From Aspidiotus rigidus (lineage: Eukaryota > Arthropoda > Insecta > Hemiptera > Diaspididae): a DNA stretch of 64,000 nucleotides. Positions 44,801-55,914 of the stretch are shown one piece after another. The DNA is taken from NCBI GenBank assembly GCA_035079385.1, contig JAVHKY010000082.1:496001-560000 (forward strand), written 5' to 3'. The notes beneath the pieces were generated by a model that did no database searches, had not been told where the DNA came from, and was given only the letters and a program-made list of their open reading frames with translations. The translations under genes and the position numbers were made by a program. Positions within the stretch are counted from its first letter, which is position 1; every line of letters starts with the position of its first letter.

Positions 44801-45825
44801 TTAACGCTTAACCAAAAAACTTGATCGTAGGTTTAAGTGAAAAGTCGCGTGTTGCTTACGCGGCTGCGTAAGCATTTTTTTTACACCGTATTTTTTCGCA
44901 ACATTTTTCTTTTGCATTCCCTGTCGACATCCTTTTTGATATATCAACTTTGTTTAAAACTTTGAAACTCTTCCTTTTTGGCACGATTAGATGCGTAAAA
45001 AATAGAGAAGTCAATGTAAATGTATGTATGTGTATGTACCTTATTTTGATCGAAAAATGTAAAGATTGTTGTAAATTTTAACGTGATTTGAGCGAAAAAA
45101 AATTCGTTGTATAGAAATTTTTTTCGTTATATAGAACACATTTTCTTATGTAAATTTCAAGGGAACTGAAAAAAATTCGCTACATGGAGATTTTCGTTAA
45201 ATAGAAGTTCGCTATTGATGGGATTTAAACTTCGAGTTGGGAAGTTGGTAGCCCTCACGATATTCACCCTTTCGTTCAATGCTTTTTAAATGAAGAAATT
45301 TCAGGCACCATGGTTAATAGGATATTGTTTTTTAAAGCAAATACAAGTATAAATTTTGTAGTCCGTATCATCAACATTAAATACAAAAAAAATTGTAGCA
45401 ATAGATGATACACATGAAAAAATAACAGTTGATTGAAAATCAATGTATGAACGTACGTAAATTCTCTCATTCACCCTTTCAGTAGCGCTCTCTAGTGTAG
45501 GTTTAAACCCCAATAGGGAAGTTCGACCGTACTCCGATTGCTGTTTGTCAAACATTGCATCGGTTTTTAGTAAAGAGGAGCGAGGAAATTTGAATGAGCC
45601 GAATGTGGAATTTCCGAATTTGTGTGTAGCAGATATTTGTGCACCGAAAAACTGAGTATTATTTGTATATTTACTGCTCTTAGGAGCTTGGCCGATTTTT
45701 TTTTTTTCCATACAAAGTACATAATTATTGTTAACTTTACAAAGTTCTCTATCTATTGGGACCTAACCAAAATCAAACCTCAAAACTGTTACTTGATTCT
45801 TACGGTATTATTCGAGACAGGCGAG
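44801..45825. other. Intron 2 DNA without recognised genes
   Basis: A GTCGCGTGTTGCTTACGCGGC stretch (about 44842) resembles the family A palindromic end. TTCGTTGTATAGAA / TTCGTTATATAGAA / TTCGCTACATGGAG units are at 45102-45200. The frame 45301-45711 (-) has no family match. Confidence 0.4.
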
Positions 45826-46372
45826 TGAGATAAACAACCAGAAAAGTGAAATATTCAACATGGACATAAGTCGCTCCCTAACATACGGCTGTCAGACTTG
45901 ACCGCTGACTGCCAAATCCCTGGAGAAAATAGCAACTACCCAAAACGTAATGGAAAAATCAATTCTCAGGTACAGAATAAAAGACCGTAGGAAAATAAAC
46001 GATATCAAAAAGAGCCCACCCAATAACACCGACATAGTCAGATCTACCAGAAGAATCAAGTGGAGATGGGCGGGACATGTGGCGAGGATGAGGGACGACA
46101 TCGACAGGTGGACGTTCAAAACAACCTTCTGGTACCTGTCGAATTACAAGAAGAAAATAGGCCATCAACGTACGACGACATTGTTGGGTTTTGAAGGGAA
46201 AAAAACTTTCAAAAAATCGCAGGAAAGAGAAAGGATGGGAACGGCAATAATAAAACCTTGCTCTCTATGGGCCAAAGATCTTTAATTAATTATTGACAAT
46301 TCGGTAACATGTGATACTATGTATAAAAGATCGTCAATAAAGGTAATTTGATTTGATTTGACTATTACCGAC
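45826..46372 (+). mobile_element. Non-LTR retrotransposon 3' end (RTE/BovB-like C-terminus)
   Basis: The frame reads LTYGCQT (then an in-frame stop where Trp is usual), LTAKSLEKIATTQNVMEKSI, IKWRWAGHVARM and DRWTFKTTFWY. This is the widespread C-terminal domain of RTE/I-type LINEs (TYG.QTW, Q..MER.+L, +W.WAGH+AR, RWT). The tail ends in TTTGATTTGATTTG repeats (46355-46370), as expected for a LINE 3' end. It is 5'-truncated and in the same sense as the SOWAH gene. Confidence 0.8.
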
Positions 46373-46382
46373 TTTTCTAACT

Positions 46383-47110
46383 ACAGTTGGAGTGATTTTT
46401 GATTCAAAGAGTTGACGCTGACAAGGGGTCATCATGTTTTGGTGACTACCATGTTCTATTTTGCCTATTGGCTCTTCTTCATTATGTGGACATTGTGACG
46501 TCATTAGAACTTTTTGCCAAATTAATTATCCTTTTATTTGCGAAGCGCTAAATTGTATCGGATAAAATCAGGTATGAAGTGCAAAGAGAAGATTGTTACC
46601 ATTATAATATTAGGCTTTAGCTATTTTTTAACTTGATTGTCTCAGGTAAATTAGGTACCTATGTGGTGCAAAAGGCGATCGAGTTCTTTCAATTTGCTAT
46701 TGAGTAATTCATTTTCACGCCGATCTTACTGTGTGACGTCATTAAAACTTTTCGTCAAATTCATTTTCTCTTGCCTTACGTCCAACAAAGTTGGCTACCT
46801 TTTATCGAGAATTTGGACATCTACAGTTTGAGGTGCGGTCGTTGAAAGAGGCGAGGTAATTGATGTGAGACTGAATCGTTGTTTTCTTCTATTTTGCTAG
46901 GCAATTCATTTTACGCAGATAGATAGATTCGATGCTCGATGTAGAATTGAATCGTTTTTTTCTTTTTCTTCAAATTTGCTAGGTAATTCATTTTCACTCT
47001 TATATCTATAGTTTAAATATACAGTAATAGAATGCACGTATAATATTCGGTTTTAGCTATTTTTTAGCTAAATTGTATCGGGTAAATTAGGTATGAATCG
47101 CGGTGAGGAA
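46383..47110 (+). repeat. Repeat family E, copy 2
   Basis: It matches 31478-31675 in its first 185 bp. It goes on with TTGCTAGGCAATTCATTTTA- and TTTTTAGCTAAATTGTATCG-type blocks (46900-47100). These blocks also appear at 58425-58870. Confidence 0.7.
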
Positions 47111-47169
47111 AAGGGTACCGTTTTTAGTATTATTTTTTTTGACGTTTGATTGATAGTAATTCTACAGCG

Positions 47170-47605
47170 CGTTCCCAATTGAGTTAATACGATTTCTGTA
47201 GGTTACGGTTAATCATATTGGGGGTTATTGAAATATCAATTTGCAAAGATCGCAGAAACAGCTGTTTTTGTCTCGTAGCTGTTTGGGCAGGGGGAGGGGA
47301 GATGTTTTTCTGGAGACGTTTCGTAGGTGTTAGATGACTCGTAGCCTCAATTAAAACAAAATTCAGGTTTCCTTATTGGATTATAGGTATTTTTACTCTG
47401 TTATCAGTTGATGTGACGTCATAGTGATAGAATTTATATACTGAGTTTTATTGTTCATTCTATAAATATTTGGCATGATTGACAGGTCATTGGTATTTAA
47501 TTTAAAGAGAGGGAGTGACTCTCTCAATGATTTTTGCATTGTGGTTGAGAAGTCGTGTACTACTCACGCGACTGCGTGAGTGTTTTTTTAATAGTATTTT
47601 TATGG
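47170..47605 (-). repeat. Repeat family A, reverse copy
   Basis: Reverse complement of 1480-1930. It contains GATCGCAGAAACAGCTGTTT, TATCAGTTGATGTGACGTCA and the terminal ACTCACGCGACTGCGTGAGT palindrome (47566-47585). It lies 220 bp upstream of SOWAH exon 3. Confidence 0.8.
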
Positions 47606-47823
47606 TAAAATTGCCCATTTTTTGTGAGCGAAGCGCCAGGACTATATTTATAGACATTTAAACTATAGAGATCGTTTTAGTATAGCGAAAGGAGAAGGTG
47701 CGGGCTTCTCCTCTACAGGCAAACAAAAGGATGTAGATCTTGGATTTGTGATAGTGATAACAAAATATTACTGTATGATCAATATATTTTATTTAATGTA
47801 TCTTTCTCTTTTCTTTTGTGCAG

Positions 47824-48210
47824 GATGAAAAGTATCTTATTTTAAAGAAACAGAACGCATTTGAAAGTTCTCTGGAGTCCACTCTTGGTCATCCTCTGTC
47901 ATTTCAAACGCTGAATCCGACCATTTCTCTATCAACATCCGTAGATTCGCTCAGCTCGTTCCAGTCAGGCGGTTCCAAGCAACCTCCTCCATATCGATCA
48001 CCTCCTCCGGTATACGGCTTTGGTGGAATGTCGAATTCAAACTCATGTCCGTCAAATTCATCGTCGGAATCGTTGCTTCACGATTGTACGCCTCCTCCTG
48101 TACCGCCGAGACGTAGAAGTTCGGATAAAATGAAATTTAGTAATAAAGAGAACGATTCAGACAGCAATAGTCAGCGCTCATCCATTTCAAGTTCACTAAA
48201 TGAAACTGAG
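47824..48210 (+). CDS. sowah: SOWAH-family protein, coding exon 3
   Basis: The acceptor is TTTTGTGCAG and the exon starts in phase 0 with DEKYLILKKQNAFE, the end of the SOWAH domain (G/D-EKYL+LKK). It continues into a low-complexity Ser/Pro-rich region: SVDSLSSFQSGGSKQPPPYR, SPPPVYGFGG, then TPPPVPPRRRSSDKMK. PPPVPPRR is a potential SH3-binding motif. The exon ends SLNETE before GTAATT, again phase 0. It is 129 codons long. Intron 2 is about 11.5 kb. Confidence 0.75.
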
Positions 48211-48826
48211 GTAATTATTTGTGTAGAATAACCCTGTATGAATTTCCTTTAACATGGAATTATAGTCATTACTTTCACTAAAGACTGAAAAAATGACTAT
48301 AAATATAGTTCCGGTACGCCATTCTGTAGAAAATGGTCAATTTTAATAGAAAAAATACTAAAATATGTAAGAATGTACCTACATATTCCTACACGCTGGC
48401 ATTCGCAGACGAAATAGGTACCTAGTTTGTGTTCTTATAAGGGATGTAATAATGATAGTCGAGTGTCGGTTAATTTCTCTATTTTGAGATAAGGTCGGCA
48501 AAACAGAATACGTTAATATGTAAACGATCATCCGATTCTTACAAATATACTCATATCACTACAGTCTGTTCAACTTAGAATTACATTGTGACGTTACTGA
48601 ATATTAAGTAGTGCTCACGTACAAATATACCTAAGTGCGTTATAAACTTTAATGTTTACCTTTCCTCATATACTCTTTCTTTTTATAACTGCCCGAAAAT
48701 TTGTAATCCCAAGTTGAACAGACTATAAATCTTATCAATGTTTACAATTTTTTATTGTACGTGTTGAACTATTCTTTTCAGTAAATTATAAAATTGCAGA
48801 GTGGCTTGCCGTAATTCTTTGATATT
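48211..48826 (+). other. Start of SOWAH intron 3
   Basis: AT-rich intron sequence up to the gypsy insertion. An AGTCTGTTCAACTTAGAATT / AAGTTGAACAGACT inverted pair lies at 48563-48582 and 48711-48724. Confidence 0.5.
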
Positions 48827-48953
48827 TGTGCGTGATGCACGATTGAAGGGAAAAAGACACGTGTACTGCTCGAGCATGTTTATTCGACTGCCGGTACAAG
48901 ATTAGATAATGATACATGCAAGTATGAGAATGAGTATTTACATAGACGCCACA
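48827..48953 (-). repeat. Gypsy 3' LTR (relative to element)
   Basis: 127 bp, starting TGTGCGTGATGCACG and ending GACGCCACA as read on +. It differs from the other LTR at one base (C versus A in AATGATACATGC / AATGATAAATGC). Confidence 0.9.
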
Positions 48954-49139
48954 CAGCTGCCCCCCCCCCTTTTGAAAATATGATTAGAATAACGGAAAAA
49001 AAAAAGAATTGAAAAACAACGACGGGTGAGGGGGTGTGGAAAGACGTGAAAAACAAATAAATATCTCGATTAATAATGAACAACAAATTCAAAGTACAAG
49101 CCAGTAGCAAGCAAAACGGTTTTACATTTGCGCGGAAGT

Positions 49140-50390
49140 TGATTTCTAGCGTTGACGGAAGTGTCTCCTTGGGACTAGGTGAAGGTATAGCGGGCTTCAA
49201 GCGATCAATTGAAATTTGTTGATCTTCACCATCAATGTGAACTAAGTAGGACTTCTCGGATCTTGAGACCACGCGGTATGGTCCGGAATATGGTGGAGTG
49301 AGAGACTTGATTACCTCATTTTGTACAAAAACCTGTTCCGCTTCATGCAAAGTTGCGGGGATGAATATAGGTTGATTGCCGTGTTGTCGACTTTTGTGAG
49401 CGAAAGGTTGTAAGGCTGCGCTCAAATTTCTGACAAACTTGTGTTTGTTCAGCTTGGTATTGTGCTCAACTGTGAAGAAATCTCCTGGTAAGCGGAGTGT
49501 GGATCCGTATGTAAGTTGAGCAGGAGAGACGCCAGAATCTTGCGAAATAGTCGTGCGGAGACCTAAGAGGACAAATGGTAGGGTGTCTATCCAGTATTCG
49601 GTAGAGTAGGCCTTGATTGCAGCTTTCAGCGAGCGATGCCAGCGCTCCACAACTTCATTTGCTTGGGGATGATAGGAGGTAGTTCTGATTTTCTGGCTTC
49701 CAAGGGTTGCGCTGAGTTGGCGAATGAGGTCCGAATCAAACTGATGGCCCTGGTCCGTGGTAATACGGACAGGTACGCCAAATCTTGCAATCCATGTTGA
49801 CATTAGCGAGATTGCTTCTGGCCACTTTGTGGTGCGATCTATCATTGTCAGAGCAAAACGTTTGCTGCGCGATGGCGAGAGCGGACCAACTAAATCCATA
49901 TGTAGATATTTGAAACGACTGGACTGCTGAAATTCACCAAATGGGCTACAAGTGTGGCGGCTAATTTTTGCCTTTTGACACCCAAGACAGGCTCTGGCCC
50001 ATTGCAAACAGTCTTTCTTTAGCCCAGGCCATGTAAAGCGTTCAGCTACTAGTTTTGCTGTCACGCGCGGACCTGGATGCGCCAATTGGTGGATACTTTG
50101 AAAGATAGCAAAACGATGGTCCTTGGGTATGTAGGGTCGGTGCTTACCTGTTGAAACGTCAGCAAACAAGAACTGTTGAGAGCCGGGTATGTTTGTTGCT
50201 TGAAGACCATACTTTGATGACTTAAGTAGGTTTTCCAGTTTTTTGTCGGACTTTTGTGCTTTGGCGATTGAATGAAAGTCAATGGTGGATGGTACAGTGA
50301 TAGACTCAATATGTGATAAAGCATCTGCGACTGTGTTGCTTTCACCAGGAACATAATGGATGTTGACGCAGAACTGAGAGATGAAATCAA
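49140..50390 (-). pseudogene. Gypsy integrase
   Basis: On the minus strand, an HHCC zinc-binding region (IHQLAHPG, then CLGCQKAK) is followed by the DDE core: LHMDLVGPLSPS (first Asp), ITTDQGHQFDSDL (second Asp), and ANEVVERWHRSLKAAI (Glu). A GPYRVVSRSEKSYLV segment resembles the C-terminal GPY/F module. The 50169-48880 frame is open for 429 codons, and the N-terminal part lies in a shifted frame (50061-50390). It would insert the element cDNA into the chromosome. All three catalytic acidic residues are present. Confidence 0.85.
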
Positions 50391-50403
50391 GCTGTCTTCT
50401 CTG

Positions 50404-51526
50404 TCAAGGTGTAGCGTTCTCTAAAGCAAATGTTAGAGGTTTATGGTCGGTATGTAACACAAATTGACAGCCCTCCAACAAAGGTCGGAAGTGTTTGATA
50501 GACAAGTAAATGGCCAGGAGTTCCAGATCATAAGTACTGTAGTTTGTTTCAGCCTTGGACAACTTTTGTGAATAGAAGGCTGAAAGGTCGGCGACTTTTC
50601 CGTGTATCTGGTGCAGTGCCGCTCCTAGGGCAGTGTTGCTAGCATCGGTGTTCAGGGCAATAGGTAAGTCTTTGTTCGGGTGCGCTAGGTTGACCGCTGA
50701 AGCTAGAGCTTGATTGAACTCGTCAAAGGCTTCTTCAAAATTGGGGGTCCACTGAAGCGGTGTTCTATCATTTCTCTTGAAAGTGTGAATGATAGCTTGC
50801 AAATGTTGCTGTATCTCGGCTGCCTTTGAATATTGCGACGATAAAATGCGATCAGGCCAAGAAAACAACGAAGATCCTGAACGGTTGTAGGGTTGGGATA
50901 GTCAACCACAGTTTTCATTTGATCATCCGCCGGTTGTATTCCCTCTTTGGAAAGTTGATGGCAGCTAAGAAAGTGACACTTTTCTGCGCATAAACGCATT
51001 TGCTAGGGTTCAGTGTGAGACCAGCTTTGCTCAATCTTTCTAGTACCGTCTGTACATGTTTTCTATGCTCTTCTGGATCCGACGAGGCTATTAAAATATC
51101 GTCAATATAACAATATACAAAATCAAGGTCGCGTAACAATCCATCCATGAATCTTTGGTAGGTTTGCGCCGCGTTTTTTAGACCAAAAGGCGTTGTAGTG
51201 TGCTCAAAGAGTCCAAATGGGGTGATTGTGGCCGTCTTCTCTATGTCGGATGTGGGCATTGGGATTTGATAAGAGGCCCTCTCGATGTCAAGCACGGTGT
51301 AGATAACTGTTTCTGCCGATTAGGCATTAAAATCCAAAATATTTGGAATGGGGTAGCGGTCGGCTTTGGTACACCTGTTCAAGGATTTGTAATCGCCTAC
51401 AACGCGGAATTTCCGGGAACCTTTTTTGTGTGCAACATGGACGGGCAACGCCCAAGGACTGCTTGATGGCCGAATATCACCGCTCTTCAGTAGGTACTTG
51501 TAGTTCCTGTATGGTCTCTTTGACAA
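50404..51526 (-). pseudogene. Gypsy reverse transcriptase and RNase H
   Basis: RT blocks in order: GDIRPSSSPWALPVHVA, KFRVVGDYKSLN, a stop just after PIPNILDFNA, TPFGLFEHTTTPFGLKNA, and catalytic YIDD (FVYCYIDDILIAS). The frame then changes (SKEGIQPADDQM) and again into the RNase H domain: LNTDASNTALGAAL, YSTYDLELLAIYLSIKHF and HTDHKPLTFAL, with the acidic residues present. One in-frame stop and at least two frameshifts break it. Confidence 0.85.
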
Positions 51527-51742
51527 CTTTCAACTTCTCAGGAGGTAGGCGACGTGGCCGACAACTTACAGGTGGACCTTTGGTCTCTATAACGTGTGTT
51601 GTATTGTGCTGAAACTGGCAGGAACGTCGTGGAGACTGTCGTCCCAAAGCTGGACATGGTTATAATAATTCTGCGAAAACGGATTGCTTATCAATGCTGG
51701 AGACAGAGGAGTAATTTGCTTTGCGTATGCTGCCTTTGGTGG

Positions 51743-52109
51743 TCAATACCGTGTCGTGTTGCCGTTGACGAGTCTCTTATTTTTTAGGTCGGGAAGTAGA
51801 CCATAATAGCTGAGAAAATCGGCACCTATAATAGCGTATTGAACGTCGGCGACGCGAAATGACCAGCAGAAATCTCGTCGAAGACCAAGATTTGGTGAAC
51901 GTTTACCGCAGATGTAGATCCGTGAGCCGTTTTCTGGGTAGAAGAAAAAAAGGAGAACGAGACTTGCGATCGGATGATCTCGCGGGTAACACCGACACAT
52001 CGGCCCCGGTGTCGATGAGGAAGAATATTCTACAGTAGATGAAGAGCCGTATTGATGTTACGCTGGGGTGCCGACCCCCCCTTTTCGTTTTCCGACTTCG
52101 TTGAATCAA
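51743..52109 (-). pseudogene. Gypsy aspartic protease
   Basis: The minus-strand frame reads RLFIYCRIFFLIDTGADVSV, with the DTGAD active-site motif of retropepsins. After a frameshift near 51940, next to an A-run, the second half reads VQYAIIGADFLSYYGLLPDL, the IIGADFL flap-distal block. It would process the element polyprotein. Confidence 0.8.
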
Positions 52110-53026
52110 CCTTTTTGCTAAGCCACTCTGAGTGACGCTTACACCACGATCTACAATTTCTAGCGTTATCGCTAAAACGATGATGATAATAACAACACAT
52201 TTCGTGTTTCGGCGTGGGGGAACGATTGCGAGAAGGAGCGTGGCTCTGACTACGACTTTGACGTCCGCGAGAATAATTTGAGCGATACGACTGTCGAGGT
52301 TGCCTGTATTGTTGATGTGCGGCCAACTCCTTAACTGCGTTTGTAAGAGAGGCTATCTGCGAGGTAATTTCTCTGAAACTGCTTGTAGATTGGTCTGAAA
52401 GCTTACTGATACTGTGAGCTGAAGCGGAAGAATAGGCGGCGACGATGGGGACGTGTGACTCTAAAAGTTTATCCGCTGCTGCGGCTGCCTTATCTAAATC
52501 AGTGACGTCGACTATTTTTAGCACCGAAGTAACGTTATCAGGAAGCTGTTTGAAAAATAATTCGCGTAACATATCGTTGGATGAATTTTCGCCGGCTAAA
52601 CGCCTCATTTCGCGTAATAATGCACTCGGTTTTCGTATTTTTGCGCTGCAAGTAGGTTCAATTTTTTTTTTAAATCGCGTCGTGCAAGACTTTGAACGGT
52701 TGATCGGAAGGCTCAGTGAAAACAAGTTCGGGTATTTTGCCAGCTACTTCGCCGGGCAATGCGGCGATAACGTAACGGTATTTCGTTTGTTCGTCGGTAA
52801 TTCCCCATAACTTTGGACGCGCCTCAACTTGAGCCCACCACAACGGCGGTAATTCGATTCGACCGGTAAAAGCAGGTGTAGCTGTAATTATTGCTAGTTT
52901 AAAATCGAACTGACCTGTTGATTTTGTAGCGCAAATTTTGCAAAGACCTTCCCCGGTCAGATCCGCTACGGCGGCGAATTTTTGACACTTACTGCACTTT
53001 TCGGTCATCGCGAAAATATCAGTCAT
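52030..53026 (-). pseudogene. Gypsy gag
   Basis: The likely start is the Met near 53026 or 53008. The N-terminus has two CxxC pairs (CSKCQKF, then LCKICATK). Next come capsid-like blocks (LPPLWWAQVEARPKLWGI, YRYVIAALPGEVAGKIPEL). A frameshift falls at a 10-base T run near 52661-52670 on +. Then come LLREMRRLAGE and ELFFKQLPDNVTSVL, and an Arg/Ser/Gln-rich RNA-binding tail. The tail ends in the CCYYHHRFSDNARNCRSWC motif, a C/H pattern like that of CsRn1-type gag proteins. Confidence 0.75.
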
Positions 53027-53155
53027 AAAACTCGCGATAACAGACAAGAATAAGTTTGTAAGGATATCACACCGACTCACATGAGCAAATAAAGGCAAAA
53101 AATTGATTTGAAAAAGTAGACGAACGTAGGTAATTACGGTAAAAAATGGCTATTT

Positions 53156-53836
53156 ACAGTATATGTGGCGTAGGTGAGTCTTTTCATAACGAGTACGTGA
53201 ATGAACGTTTGCGGAACGAGCAAAGCGAGTGAAGCAATGTATGTACGAGTTATAAAGACTCACCTACAACACTTGTACTGTACAAGGCTTTTCACAACAC
53301 TAACGGTGAAAACGCAACTTTTCGCCACTTAAAACGATGGCGAAAATGGGTTTTATCACAAGTAGTCCGTAGAACTGTGGTGAAAAATAAAAACTGTAGT
53401 GAAAAACGAAGAACTGTTGTGAAAAGTAAGTGAAGGCGTGGCGAAAACGTAAAACTGTAGTGAAAAGTAAGAGAACAGTGGCGAAAACGTAGAGATGAAA
53501 CTGTAGTGAAAACTGAGGTCAGTGAACTCCATTCTCTCTGAGGTAGGTACGATGGTACGATGAACAGTGTTGTAAGAACTTCCAAAAAAACGCTGTGAAC
53601 TTCCATTATTCTTCAGTGCAGCCAGGTTCCTATTATTTTATCGTTTTCGCCATCGTTTTCGTGACAAAAAGTTGCGGTTTCACCGTCAGTGTTGTAAAAA
53701 ATATAATACTCGACAAGCGGTGAGAACTCGCGTTTCACTCGGAGTTTCAGAGCAACCAATCACGCTCGCTACGCTCGCGTGATACTCGGTTGCACTGAAA
53801 CTCCTTGTGAAAACGCTCGTTTTCACCGCTTGTCGT
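53156..53836. repeat. Three consecutive hairpins in the gypsy 5' leader
   Basis: Hairpin 1 (53156-53282) pairs GTAGGTGAGTCTT with AAGACTCACCTAC. Hairpin 2 (53289-53700) pairs ACGATGGCGAAAA and GTGAAAACGCAAC-like arms with their complements. Its interior has tandem AACTGTAGTGAAAA units. Hairpin 3 (53710-53836) pairs TCGACAAGCGGTGA with TCACCGCTTGTCG, and GAGTTTCAG with CTGAAACTC, around a CGCTCGCTACGCTCGCG loop. They sit between the primer-site region and gag. Confidence 0.8.
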
Positions 53837-53941
53837 GTAACATACTATTGTACGAGAAATTAACGAGAAGAAAAAGAAAAATCACGTAGTGACGTGTTTT
53901 TTCGGTATGATGTAACTTTGTCACGTCGAGATATTACCAGA

Positions 53942-54068
53942 TGTGCGTGATGCACGATTGAAGGGAAAAAGACACGTGTACTGCTCGAGCATGTTTATTC
54001 GACTGCCGGTACAAGATTAGATAATGATAAATGCAAGTATGAGAATGAGTATTTACATAGACGCCACA
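53942..54068 (-). repeat. Gypsy 5' LTR (relative to element)
   Basis: 127 bp, with the same ends as the other LTR and one mismatch. On the element strand TGGTAATATC follows 2 nt inside, then CGACGTGA. The latter resembles part of the tRNA-Trp-type primer site of CsRn1 elements, but the match is incomplete. Confidence 0.85.
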
Positions 54069-54073
54069 ATATT

Positions 54074-54596
54074 ATAAAACAAAGCTGTGACGAGAATTTG
54101 GCATATCTCGTCAGGTACCTTCAGTATCACGATACGTGATTGAAGATGAGCGTAATGTAAACAAAACAAACAAAGGACAATTCGATATTTTGGGAAAAAG
54201 ACGCGTACCAACTCCTCACAATCAGTATAATATAAGAGGCTAGCGACATCAATTATAGTTGGAATATATCAGGGAACATCGGTCGCTCCGTCATCGCAGT
54301 TCTTAATTATTTATGATAGCACCCGTCACGTGTAATTAACTTTCGATATTAGTGAACTTGTACGTTTTATGTGAATATACAATTTCGTCGTTGGCCAGGC
54401 CTATGTTGTCGTTTATACCAGAGTCGACCACCGTGTACGTCGAATGCTCGTCCACGTCATAAAAGCGTGCAACATTCTCCTAAACTTTCGATTACTTTGT
54501 AGTACATATTTTGAGCCTAGAAATTTAGGCTAAAATATTATAGAATTTAGCGTGTGTTTGCGACCACGCAAATTTTTTTTTCTCTTCCTTTTTACC
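54074..54596. other. Intron 3 DNA without recognised genes
   Basis: No coding or repeat structure was recognised. Confidence 0.4.
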
Positions 54597-54607
54597 AACT
54601 TTTTGTA

Positions 54608-54838
54608 GAAAAGTGAGGTATTACACCTGTAGCAAGGTGAATATGGAGCGGGGGAAATTAACTTTCTCGACGTTTTAGAAGTCATAGATCATCACTACGT
54701 CATATATATATATATAATTAGGAGACCTGAAATTTTTTTAATGACGTAGTGATGATCTATGACTTCTAAAACGTCGAGAAAGTTAATTTCCCCCGCTCCC
54801 TATTCACCTTGCTACATGTGTAATACCTCACTTTTCTA
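54608..54838. repeat. Near-perfect palindrome of family D sequence (arms about 97 bp)
   Basis: The left arm 54608-54704 (starting AGAAAAGTGAGGTATTACAC) and right arm 54741-54838 (ending GTAATACCTCACTTTTCT) are almost perfect complements. The 36-bp spacer contains TATATATATATA. Single-arm relatives are at 14540-14640, 7290-7390 and 4940-5030. Confidence 0.9.
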
Positions 54839-54851
54839 GGGGTCCATTTTG

Positions 54852-55262
54852 ACGGCCCCCCAAGTTGGATTTTGGGGTCAGGAATGTTTGAAAGTGATCT
54901 TTCTCAATTTGTTCTAAATGTTCTTCATAGTTTCGGAATTTGTTCTTACCCCCCCCCCGTCCTTGTGCTTGAAGTACAAGTTTGGGGACGTACAGAAATG
55001 GTAGCCCCCCAAGTTAGATTTTGAGGTCAGGAATGTTTGGGAATGATTGTTCTTAATTTGTCCTAAATGTTCTTCATAGTTTTGGAATTTGTTCCTAACC
55101 TCTTGTCCTTGTATTTGAAGACCAAGTTTGGGGGCTATAGAAATGGTAGCCCCCCAGTTGGATTTTAGGGTCAGGAATGTTCTGTGATAACTAATAATTG
55201 TTCTCAATTTGTTCTAAATATTCTTCATGGTTTCAGAATTTGTTCCATCTTTATTCATCCAC
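54852..55262 (+). repeat. Tandem repeat, unit 145-149 bp, about 2.8 copies
   Basis: Units start GCCCCCCAAGTTGGATTTT at 54855, 55004 and 55149. They continue with GTCAGGAATGTT, a TTCTTCATAGTTTCGGAATT-type block, and TTGAAGTACAAGTTTGGGG. Copies are 85-90 percent alike by eye. Confidence 0.85.
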
Positions 55263-55914
55263 AAACTGTATTTTTAAATTTAGGGGGGGGGGAGGACAAG
55301 GTTAAAGAAAAATGAAGAGTCATTTCCTCTCAAATTCATATTTTTTGACTGGAAATCATACTTTCAAGGTATCCCAAATGTTCCTTACGGTTGTGGATAA
55401 TTTTACCACCATATACGCTCTGAGTTTGATGATTTAAGTGCGGCACAAAGTAGGGAACAATGAAATAATAGTTATACAATACAAATGATATCGTTTTTGA
55501 AATACAGTAATATTCAGAAAGTATAATAAATGAGTCATAATTTCATTATTTTCTTCTTGAAGATCTACTTTACCATACACCTACTCTTAAATTTTCTTCA
55601 AGTCTTCTGACCCGAAAAATTTAAAGAAACTGGAGAGGAGAGATATGGTCTAAAGAGAACCTTGTGAATACATAGTATTCTGGTTTTCATTTTACAGCTT
55701 TTCCTGTTCTACATTTTTGCAATAAAAACATTCTTATTGTATTCATGTTCTATCTGCAGGTTATTTATGTGTATGTCATATATTAGGTATATTTTGAAAA
55801 ATTCTACTCTGGTCCTTAATATTAATGATAATAAATTATAAAAGTCACAATAATCGTATTTTCTAAAAATAAAATTAAGGATTTTCATTGAATAGAAAAT
55901 ATGAAAATAATTTT
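55263..55914. other. Intron 3 DNA without recognised genes
   Basis: AT-rich, nothing recognised. Confidence 0.4.

Larger units (their letters stand above)
48827..54068 (-). mobile_element. Structurally complete Ty3/gypsy LTR retrotransposon (CsRn1-like)
   Basis: The 5242-bp element is antisense in SOWAH intron 3. Its 127-bp LTRs (48827-48953 and 53942-54068) start TG and end CA and differ at one position. Exact 5-bp duplications ATATT flank it (48822-48826, 54069-54073). On its own strand there is a TGG primer-site start 2 nt after the 5' LTR and a G-run polypurine tract before the 3' LTR (48959-48969). Gag, protease, RT, RNase H and integrase follow in that order, as in Ty3/gypsy. The cysteine/histidine pattern at the gag end suggests the CsRn1 lineage. 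The frames are broken, so it is not autonomous as read. Confidence 0.9.

Noticed and set aside
45301..45711. 136-codon minus-strand frame
   Set aside because: No recognised domain, no splice support, and it overlaps low-complexity DNA.
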